From Bacteroidaceae bacterium HV4-6-C5C (GTDB lineage Bacteria; Bacteroidota; Bacteroidia; Bacteroidales; Bacteroidaceae): a stretch of DNA of 64,000 bases. Of this stretch, positions 57,716-64,000 are shown piece by piece. The stretch is taken from the NCBI GenBank assembly GCA_007896885.1, contig VOIU01000002.1, forward strand, positions 227,027 through 291,026, written 5' to 3'. Within the stretch, counting starts at the first letter, position 1. Each line of letters opens with the position of its first letter. The notes under the pieces are model-generated. The model worked only from the letters and a program-made list of their open reading frames with translations, did no database searches and was not told the origin of the DNA. A program made the translations under genes and the position numbers.

Positions 57716-58516
57716 ATGAGATCATTTTATATTGTTCTATCTCTCAGCACATTGTTATGCAGCTGCAATATGATAGACTACCACCCCTACGATGTAAAAA
57801 TCAGCGGCGAAACAAATATTAATGCCAAGAACATCATTAAGATTGAAAATAATTGCAAAGGAAAGGATACTATTCGATTCATAACAATGGGAGATTCACA
57901 ACGTTGGTATGATGAAACGGTCGATTTTGTAAATAATGTAAATAAACGGAATGATATCGATTTCGTGATTCACGGAGGTGATTTAAGCGATTTCGGAGTG
58001 ACGGATGAATTTCTGTGGCAAAGAGATATCATGAATAAGCTTAAAATACCGTATGTCGCACTGATAGGCAATCATGATTGCATAGGCACAGGAAAAGAAA
58101 CATTCCAAGTTGTTTTTGGTGAACCGAATTTCTCATTCATCGCGGGTCGTATCAAATTCGTTTGTTTAAATACCAATGCAATCGAATACGATTATTCGCA
58201 CCCCATTCCGGATATGGAATATATAGAAAATCAGACAGCGGACCGTCGTTCGGAATACGATAAAACTGTCGTATCCATGCATGTTCGTCCTTATGCCTAC
58301 GAATTCAACAACAATGCAGCGAAGGCGTTTCAATACTACATCACGCAGTTTCCCGGCTTACAATTCTGTACAGCAGCTCATGAACATCGTTTATTTGAAG
58401 AAAATTTATTTGGAGATGGCATTATGTATTATATGAGTGACTGCATGAAAAGTCGTAGCTATTATATTTTCACCATAACACCTAGCGGATACAAACATGA
58501 AGTGGTTTATTATTAA
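57716..58516 (+). CDS. Calcineurin-like metallophosphatase, probable lipoprotein
   Basis: 266 residues. The N-terminus has a lipoprotein-like signal (LLCSCN). Metal-binding motifs in order are MGDSQRW, HGGDLSD, IGNHD, SMH and AHEHR (the last usually GHxH). The fold fits a phosphoesterase exported and lipid-anchored. The substrate is unknown. The 3' end overlaps the next gene by 20 bp, so the two are probably made together. Confidence 0.88.
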   Translation: MRSFYIVLSLSTLLCSCNMIDYHPYDVKISGETNINAKNIIKIENNCKGKDTIRFITMGDSQRWYDETVDFVNNVNKRNDIDFVIHGGDLSDFGVTDEFLWQRDIMNKLKIPYVALIGNHDCIGTGKETFQVVFGEPNFSFIAGRIKFVCLNTNAIEYDYSHPIPDMEYIENQTADRRSEYDKTVVSMHVRPYAYEFNNNAAKAFQYYITQFPGLQFCTAAHEHRLFEENLFGDGIMYYMSDCMKSRSYYIFTITPSGYKHEVVYY

Positions 58517-59294
58517 TAAAAAAACATATATAGGCATTCTCTTATGCCTATTCAATCTTGATTCTCCAGTGACACATGGTCAAAACGTTATAAAAGAAAA
58601 TACTGGTCAGGTTATAGAAGCTAATCAAGCACAACTATCTCTTAAAGATACCGTCTATATTGTAAAACAAGACACGGTATGGTTGGAAAGAGAAAAAGCA
58701 AATCAAGTCTATGAGAGTGAAGTGCAGCCTAACAGTTATGACAAGAGGATTCACCGCTATCGCAAAAGGTGGGAAAGTCTGATACCTACTCATATCAAGT
58801 TACAATATGCAGGAAATATGGGTTTCTTATCTATGGGCATGGGATGGGATTATGGGAAGCATAATCAATGGGAGACCGATGTTTTTTTCGGTATGATTCC
58901 GAAGTACCAATCCAAGCGTACTAAACTGACCTTTACTGTGAAGCAAAATTACATGCCGTGGAGCTTACCTTTAGGTAAAGATTTATATGTTGAACCATTA
59001 ACATGTGGGATATACTTTAATACAGTATTCGGAAATGAATTCTGGGTAAAAGAACCTGAACGTTATCCAAAAGGATACTACGGCTTCTCTTCTAAAATAC
59101 GCACACATATATTTTTAGGACAGCGACTGACGTGTAATGTCAATCCTGAAAAAAGATTTTTAGCAAAAGCTGTCACCGTATTCTATGAAATCAGCACTTG
59201 CGACCTCTATATGGTAAGTGCATTCACTAATAAATATCTTAAGCCAACGGACTATCTAAGCCTTTCATTCGGCTTGAAAGTGCAATTGCTATAA
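58497..59294 (+). CDS. Secreted protein, probable outer-membrane beta structure, unknown function
   Basis: 265 residues with a signal peptide (ending near THGQ) and then a short region with strongly alternating polarity (KDTVYIVKQDTVWLER). The C-terminal two thirds are aromatic-rich, with strands such as LQYAGNMGFLSMGMGWDYGKHNQWETDVFFGMIP, and end in a hydrophobic strand LSLSFGLKVQLL like a beta-barrel end. No family was recognised. The start ATG at 58497 lies inside the metallophosphatase gene. Confidence 0.72.
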   Translation: MKWFIINKKTYIGILLCLFNLDSPVTHGQNVIKENTGQVIEANQAQLSLKDTVYIVKQDTVWLEREKANQVYESEVQPNSYDKRIHRYRKRWESLIPTHIKLQYAGNMGFLSMGMGWDYGKHNQWETDVFFGMIPKYQSKRTKLTFTVKQNYMPWSLPLGKDLYVEPLTCGIYFNTVFGNEFWVKEPERYPKGYYGFSSKIRTHIFLGQRLTCNVNPEKRFLAKAVTVFYEISTCDLYMVSAFTNKYLKPTDYLSLSFGLKVQLL

Positions 59295-59300
59295 AAAAGG

Positions 59301-59335
59301 GGAAGTCATATTTGCTTCACGCAGACATGACTTCC
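59301..59335 (+). terminator. Hairpin after the metallophosphatase/outer-membrane pair
   Basis: GGAAGTCAT and ATGACTTCC form a perfect 9-bp stem with a 17-nt loop, beginning 7 bp after the stop. The tail is not T-rich, so strength is uncertain. Confidence 0.55.
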
Positions 59336-59394
59336 GAGAATTTATGGAATAAATTTAGTAAAAAAGGATGAGTTTGTCTACAATACAATGGCAT

Positions 59395-59589
59395 TTAGAC
59401 AAATTCCTCTACCATATAAGTGCCGTTATAAACGTCATTTATATAATCTTCAGCAATATTCGCTAAGTTTTCACAGGCTTCATCAGCGCTCTCCCCATAA
59501 GCAAAACATACGGAGTTATTTTTCAGATAGGCATAAAATTCGCCGTTGAGTGTTGATTCAATAATATAATCATCTTTGCCAAGTTCCAT
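59395..59589 (-). CDS. Small HicB-like protein
   Basis: 64 residues. The strand pattern YIIESTLNGEFYAYLKNNSVCFAYGESADEACENLANIAEDYI resembles the N-terminal partial RNase H fold of HicB antitoxins (extended strands, then GESADEA helix). There is no DNA-binding tail and no HicA toxin gene nearby. The ATG is preceded by AAAGGAG 5 bp upstream, a strong ribosome site for this phylum, which supports expression. The 288-bp stretch from 59590 to 59876 holds nothing recognisable beyond its upstream region. Confidence 0.6.
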   Translation of the reverse strand: MELGKDDYIIESTLNGEFYAYLKNNSVCFAYGESADEACENLANIAEDYINDVYNGTYMVEEFV

Positions 59590-59876
59590 ATTGACTCCTT
59601 TCTTTATTTTTTCTTATGCAAAGATGGGTAAGCTTTATTACGTCACGATGTAAGCGATATGACAAAATGGTAAAACAATAGCTGAACAGAAAAAATATCC
59701 ATAGATAGAATCGGCTTATACTGCAGTTTTCATGATAGATATAAATGTCGCTAAAATATAAGTATATCGAACAAAGTATCTCCTCTCATTCCGAAAAGGA
59801 ACTATGCAACGGAATATCTATAAAAGATCTGTGGCATATTGGGAATCGTGAATGATGATAGGTTAATAAAGAAAGA

Positions 59877-59910
59877 GCACCCCAATTACAATACATTGTA
59901 ATCAGGGTGC
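59877..59910 (-). terminator. Terminator of proS
   Basis: GCACCC...ATTACAAT and ATTGTAAT...GGGTGC form a stem of 6 and 8 bp around a 2-bp mismatch with a 2-nt loop. On the minus strand it is followed by a T-rich tail, 75 bp after the proS stop. Confidence 0.75.
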
Positions 59911-59984
59911 CTAGCGAATACTAACTCTAAGAAAATGTCATGAAACTTTTGAGCTGGTATTCTATGCTAATTGAGCTTTAATTA

Positions 59985-61478
59985 TTAATAAGAGCGTGCA
60001 AATAATGCGCGACACGCCGATGGCTTACCGGTTACCATACATCTACCTGGTTCTTTGTCATCACCAAAGAATGTTTCAAAAGGTATACAACGTATTGTAG
60101 CTTTGGTATCTTCTTTTATTCGCTCTTCCGTCTCAGTAGTTCCATCCCAATGAGCCAATATAAATCCACCTTCTTCTATCTTTTCCTTAAATTCATCATA
60201 GCTGTCAACCTTAGTAATATGAGCATTACGAAAATTAAGGGCTTTCTGATAAATATTATTTTGAATTTCTTCCAATAATTCCTTTACGTATTCTTCTATA
60301 CCATCACATGTACGGGTTTCTTTCTCCAAAGTATCACGACGCATCACTTCCATGGTATTATTTTCAAGGTCCCGTCCTCCCATTACAAGGCGTACCGGTA
60401 CTCCTTTGAGTTCATAATCGGCAAATTTGAAGCCAGGACGTTTGTTATCGGCATTATCATATTTCACCGATATACCAAAAGCTTTAAGCTTTGCAACTAT
60501 TCCTGCCACCTTTTCATCTATTTTTTGAAGTTGTTCGGCATTTTTATAAATAGGTACAATAACGACTTGTATAGGAGCTAAGTGTGGAGGCAAAACCAAT
60601 CCGTTATCATCAGAATGAGTCATGATCAAAGCACCCATCAAACGAGTAGATACTCCCCATGAAGTTGCCCAAACATACTCCAGTTTATTTTCCTTATTAA
60701 CAAATTGAACATCAAACGCCTTAGCAAAATTCTGACCAAGAAAATGAGAAGTTCCGCTTTGTAGTGCCTTACCGTCCTGCATCATTGCTTCAATAGTATA
60801 AGTTTCTAAAGCACCCGCAAAACGTTCATTAGCCGACTTTACCCCCTTAATTACAGGAACAGCCATAGATTTTTCAGCAAACTCAGAATAGACATTTAAC
60901 ATACGTATAGCTTCCTCCTCTGCCTCTTCACGCGTAGCATGTGCCGTGTGTCCTTCCTGCCACAAGAACTCTGCAGTACGCAAGAATAGACGAGTTCGCA
61001 TTTCCCAACGAAAAACGTTAGCCCATTGATTGCACAATATAGGTAGATCGCGATACGAATTAATCCAATTTTTATAAGTATTCCAGATTATTGTTTCAGA
61101 TGTAGGACGAATAATAAGCTCCTCTTCCAACTTGGCAGCAGGATCAACAACTACTCCCGAACCGTCTTCAGCATTCTTCAAACGATAATGTGTAACTACA
61201 GCACACTCTTTTGCAAAACCTTCTACATGCTCGGCTTCCCGACTAAGAAAAGATTTAGGTATTAATAATGGAAAATAAGCGTTGACATGTCCGGTTTCTT
61301 TAAACATGTCATCAAGTTGTCGTTGTATTTTCTCCCAAATAGCATAGCCATAAGGTTTAATCACCATACAACCCCTCACAGCCGATTGTTCGGCAAGATC
61401 AGCCTTAACTACCAATTCATTATACCATTGCGAATAATTTTCGCTGCGTTTGGTCAGGTTTTTTAATTCTACCGCCAT
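59985..61478 (-). CDS. proS: Prolyl-tRNA synthetase, eukaryote/archaeal-like type
   Basis: 497 residues. Class II motifs: motif 1 near [17 protein letters not shown], motif 2 [27 protein letters not shown] and motif 3 in the [24 protein letters not shown] region. The C-terminus ends in Tyr after CRALFARS, as in archaeal/eukaryotic ProRS. The long editing insertion of the E. coli-type enzyme (about 570 residues) is absent. It charges tRNA-Pro. Confidence 0.97.
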   Translation of the reverse strand: MAVELKNLTKRSENYSQWYNELVVKADLAEQSAVRGCMVIKPYGYAIWEKIQRQLDDMFKETGHVNAYFPLLIPKSFLSREAEHVEGFAKECAVVTHYRLKNAEDGSGVVVDPAAKLEEELIIRPTSETIIWNTYKNWINSYRDLPILCNQWANVFRWEMRTRLFLRTAEFLWQEGHTAHATREEAEEEAIRMLNVYSEFAEKSMAVPVIKGVKSANERFAGALETYTIEAMMQDGKALQSGTSHFLGQNFAKAFDVQFVNKENKLEYVWATSWGVSTRLMGALIMTHSDDNGLVLPPHLAPIQVVIVPIYKNAEQLQKIDEKVAGIVAKLKAFGISVKYDNADNKRPGFKFADYELKGVPVRLVMGGRDLENNTMEVMRRDTLEKETRTCDGIEEYVKELLEEIQNNIYQKALNFRNAHITKVDSYDEFKEKIEEGGFILAHWDGTTETEERIKEDTKATIRCIPFETFFGDDKEPGRCMVTGKPSACRALFARSY

Positions 61479-61521
61479 TTTATTCGTATTTATAGTTTCC
61501 GATACTCAATTAAACAGTCGG

Positions 61522-61529
61522 CAAAATTA
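61522..61529 (-). promoter_or_regulatory. -7 promoter box of proS
   Basis: TAATTTTG on the minus strand lies 43 bp before the proS start codon and fits TAnnTTTG; no -33 was found. Confidence 0.4.
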
Positions 61530-61604
61530 CTATTTTTTGTTTAAACAGCGTAGTTAAAGTCTAAAATAGTAATGAAATAACATTCAAAAGCAATCGAATT
61601 TCAA

Positions 61605-61737
61605 CTTCTATCATATATACTCAAAGCTATATCACAAAGAAAAAAACTATATACTTGCTCAATTGATACTTCCATCATATATACTTAGTCGATAACGTTT
61701 CTATTTCTTTAATCCGAACTTCTGTTACATATACTCA
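61605..61737. repeat. Three imperfect 19-bp direct repeats upstream of proS
   Basis: CTTCTATCATATATACTCA (61605-61623), CTTCCATCATATATACTTA (61669-61687) and CTTCTGTTACATATACTCA (61719-61737) are spaced 64 and 50 bp apart in the 454-bp gap between the proS start and the pirin stop. No reading frame or stable hairpin explains them. The remainder of the gap shows nothing else. Confidence 0.6.
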
Positions 61738-61932
61738 ATTTTATATCCTCGACCATTACGTTCAAGAGCAATTATATCTCAACACTATTTGCATAAAGCT
61801 GCAACTATGTGCGGATGTTTCAAATGCTGTAAGAAAGGAACTTTACAATCCATCGACTAAGAGTGATGTGATCTTGATATTATAAATCGATACCTTTCTG
61901 AAAATAGACATATTTGCATACGCACTGCCTAT

Positions 61933-62946
61933 TCAATCAGGATATTCAATACGTTCACCAAAATTGTAGCTTGCAAAGCGACCTGCATTTTTTTCATTTA
62001 CAGGATCAGAGTGGTCCCATGGCCATCCGCCAAATTGAGTACTTCTATAATCAGAGAAAGCCTGACGGAGTTCACTCTCAGTATTCATAACAAAAGGTCC
62101 GCGCGCTGCTATAGGCTCCTTAATAGGTTCACCCTCAAGAAGCAACAATTGAGCCGCTTTATCCCCGTTATTAACATGTATATCAACATCGCCAAGTAGT
62201 TCCGCATAATAATGATCCTTAATCTGGTGACCGTCAATCATTACTGAAGAATCACCAAAATTATAAAGCGTCCTATTCAAAGTTCGTGAAATACCAGGAA
62301 TTATAAAATCAGCATTAGCTTCTAATGTGACCAGCCATATACCAACGTGATTATCTCGATCATATGCCCATGATGCTAGAACTGGATCCAATGATCTAAT
62401 TCCCTTATATTCCCCTGCAATCAGTTTCACTTCAATCATACGTTGCAAATTATCATATTCTACAACTACAGGAATGTCTTCATTCCAAAACATCTTATAA
62501 TCAGGGGATGCAAATTTATTCTTTTTGGGGAGGTTAAGCCAAATCTGGAACAGCTCCATCGGATTCACATCATTATCATTAAGCAAAGGAAACATTTCTG
62601 AATGCTGTGTTCCAGCGCCTGCCGTCATCCATTGTACATCCCCCTTACCATATCGCCCTTTTGCACCTTTAGCATCAAAATGATCTGCAAAACCGTCAAG
62701 CATTACTGTCACGGTTTCAAAACCACGATGAGGATGTACAGGAAAGCCTGGAATTCTGTCACCATAATACATTCTCCAAGATGATCTCATATCGAAATCT
62801 TCACCTACATTTTTGCTTGGATTAATTGATTCCGGAGCCATATTTCCATTGCCTTTAGGAAATAAATCCTTATGATGAAAAGCAACGATAAATGGATTTT
62901 GCACAGAAAGTTGAAAATCCATTTTTGCTATATTTTTTACTTCCAT
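61933..62946 (-). CDS. Pirin-family protein
   Basis: A 337-residue bicupin. The N-terminal metal site is in PVHPHRGFETVTVMLDG and TAGAGTQHSEMF (His, His, His, Glu), and a C-terminal pirin domain follows (ending near FVMNTESELRQAFSDYRSTQFGGWPW). Bacterial pirins such as YhhW act as quercetin dioxygenases in vitro; the physiological role is usually unclear. The N-terminus is about 50 residues longer than YhhW (EINPSK-like insertion before the first cupin). Confidence 0.92.
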   Translation of the reverse strand: MEVKNIAKMDFQLSVQNPFIVAFHHKDLFPKGNGNMAPESINPSKNVGEDFDMRSSWRMYYGDRIPGFPVHPHRGFETVTVMLDGFADHFDAKGAKGRYGKGDVQWMTAGAGTQHSEMFPLLNDNDVNPMELFQIWLNLPKKNKFASPDYKMFWNEDIPVVVEYDNLQRMIEVKLIAGEYKGIRSLDPVLASWAYDRDNHVGIWLVTLEANADFIIPGISRTLNRTLYNFGDSSVMIDGHQIKDHYYAELLGDVDIHVNNGDKAAQLLLLEGEPIKEPIAARGPFVMNTESELRQAFSDYRSTQFGGWPWDHSDPVNEKNAGRFASYNFGERIEYPD

Positions 62947-62981
62947 ATTAATTTATAAATAATAAAATAATTATTGAAAAG

Positions 62982-63704
62982 TTATTGAAGTTGCCGTATA
63001 CGGACATCAATATTAGGTTCAGTTTTAAGTTTTTCTTTTAATAATTCTATTTTAGTCTCGCCATAGTGATATGGGTACAAGATATGAGATTTGATCAATT
63101 TAGCAGCATTTACAGCTTGATCAACAGTCATTGTATAAGGTTGATTCACTGGTATAAATGCAATATCCACTTTGCCTAAATGAGACATTTCCGGAATATC
63201 TTCAGTATCTCCCGCTATATATATTCTAAATTTATCTATGGTTAGTAAATATCCATTATCACGCCCCTTAGGATGATATACAAATCTTTCCGGAGTTGTA
63301 TTATATGCGGGAATGGCTTTTATATGCAATCCAAACTGCAAATTTAGCCCCTCCCCATTTCGCAAAATCTGTCCTTTAGCAAGTTTTTTCTGACAAGATT
63401 CATTCGATATCAATTTCGTAGTTTTCTTTTCTATAGCAGAAATAGCTTTAGTATCAAAATGATCACTATGTTCATGAGTTATTAGAATAACATCAGCTTT
63501 AGGCAATTTTGAAAAATCTGCATACATTGATACAGGATCTACATACAAGATGTGATTATCATAATCTAAAATTAGACTCGCATGCTTTATGAAAGTAATC
63601 TTAAGCGTTTTACCATTTTCCAATCGGAAAGAATCAGTTTCAAAGTCACTAACAAAAGCAACTTCTTGAACGGGGGGAGTAGCATTTGCAGGAGGTGGTA
63701 TCAT
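62982..63704 (-). CDS. Metallo-beta-lactamase-fold hydrolase (UlaG/YfiR-like)
   Basis: The start is set at ATG 63704 (240 residues); the frame runs to 63842, but those 46 residues are not family-like. ITFIKHASLILDYDNHILYVDP opens the fold. The metal site is THEHSDHFD with GDTEDIP and the C-terminal His in YPYHYGETK. The UlaG-like group hydrolyses small lactones or phosphoesters, and the actual substrate is unknown. It lies 35 bp upstream of the pirin gene on the same strand, so they may form an operon. Confidence 0.88.
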   Translation of the reverse strand: MIPPPANATPPVQEVAFVSDFETDSFRLENGKTLKITFIKHASLILDYDNHILYVDPVSMYADFSKLPKADVILITHEHSDHFDTKAISAIEKKTTKLISNESCQKKLAKGQILRNGEGLNLQFGLHIKAIPAYNTTPERFVYHPKGRDNGYLLTIDKFRIYIAGDTEDIPEMSHLGKVDIAFIPVNQPYTMTVDQAVNAAKLIKSHILYPYHYGETKIELLKEKLKTEPNIDVRIRQLQ

Positions 63705-63962
63705 ATCGTATCTTTTAATTAATGTGTTTATATAACAAGGAGCAATATAAAAAAGATTTATAAGATTCCAATCATTATAATAATTTTGAATATCAAAACG
63801 TTTAAGGGGATAAAAAGGGCATATCTTTTGTAAGCAGCACATTTTCTCTCAAGCAATCCATTGCAATCTCGGAATATAGCATAGACATAAAGGGGGCAGG
63901 TATAGAATGTATGCTTTTTTACCCCTGTCTTAATATTTTGGAGTTTTAGGGTGTATAAAAAA

Positions 63963-63999
63963 AGAGAGAGGCTCTTTCCCTAAGGAAGAACCTCTCTCT
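63963..63999 (-). terminator. Terminator of a gene beyond the right edge
   Basis: AGAGAGAGG and CCTCTCTCT, with further inner pairing CTTTCC/GGAAG, form a strong hairpin. On the minus strand it is followed by a run of seven T, so it ends a leftward transcript starting outside the window. The stretch 63705-63962 otherwise holds only the upstream region of the hydrolase gene. Confidence 0.8.
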
Positions 64000-64000
64000 G

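Noticed and set aside
63705..63842. Extended N-terminus of the metallo-beta-lactamase-fold protein
   Set aside because: The 46 extra residues look like translated AT-rich intergenic DNA and are not part of the fold.

Overview
The window looks like chromosomal DNA of a Bacteroidales species, most likely Bacteroides or a close relative. The evidence is a SusC-type TonB-dependent receptor, many copies of the Bacteroidetes -7 promoter box (TAnnTTTG, often read as TATCTTTG), weak or absent Shine-Dalgarno sites, an AT-rich composition, families restricted to this phylum (DUF4923, DUF4301), and the Bacteroidetes ATP synthase gene order atpD-atpC-x-atpB-E-F-H-A-G. No transposase, integrase, phage gene, rRNA or CRISPR array was seen. 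Only one tRNA gene was found.

Layout. 1-3.7 kb: the 5' part of a susC-like receptor gene leaving the window on the left, divergent from a FadR-type GntR regulator whose probable operators sit on the susC promoter. 3.9-10 kb: formate-tetrahydrofolate ligase, an MscS-type channel and an outer-membrane beta-barrel receptor, all on the minus strand. 10.1-16.2 kb: a sensor kinase/response regulator pair with a secreted unknown, an NAD(P)-dependent sugar reductase, then UDP-glucuronate decarboxylase followed by a REC-kinase protein. 16.5-20.4 kb: mgtE behind a structured leader that carries an 18-codon reading frame, a DHA2 drug exporter and a secreted esterase. 20.9-27.6 kb: a small membrane protein, an ECF sigma factor and a complete TolC/MFP/RND efflux pump. 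Near-identical palindromes precede the first gene and the pump.

27.7-37.7 kb: two flavin-binding proteins, a TetA-like exporter divergent from an AraC regulator, tRNA-Asp, an aminotransferase, YqgE, a class D beta-lactamase, an acetyltransferase, RecR, EngB and a DUF4923 protein. 37.7-45.3 kb: the complete F1Fo ATP synthase operon on the minus strand, with a short epsilon subunit, an a-subunit carrying a long exported N-terminal domain, and an extra four-helix membrane protein in the AtpI position. 45.6-54.2 kb: purT, DUF4301, a Rel-family (p)ppGpp enzyme with a degenerate hydrolase site, dgkA, panB, a HAD phosphatase and a MATE exporter.

54.2-57.4 kb: a MacB/LolD-like ABC transporter (permease, then ATPase). 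The gap between its two genes carries five tandem 22-bp repeats. 57.5-64 kb: two tandem palindromes, a metallophosphatase lipoprotein with an overlapping outer-membrane-like partner, a small HicB-like protein, a eukaryote/archaeal-type ProRS, a pirin and a metallo-beta-lactamase-fold hydrolase.

Most genes are ordinary housekeeping or transport functions. The most interesting material is regulatory DNA: the mgtE leader (16.56-16.74 kb), the 22-bp repeat array (54.98-55.09 kb), the palindromes shared between the sigma-factor and efflux genes (20.88 and 21.97 kb), and the doubled operator on the susC promoter (2.71-2.74 kb).
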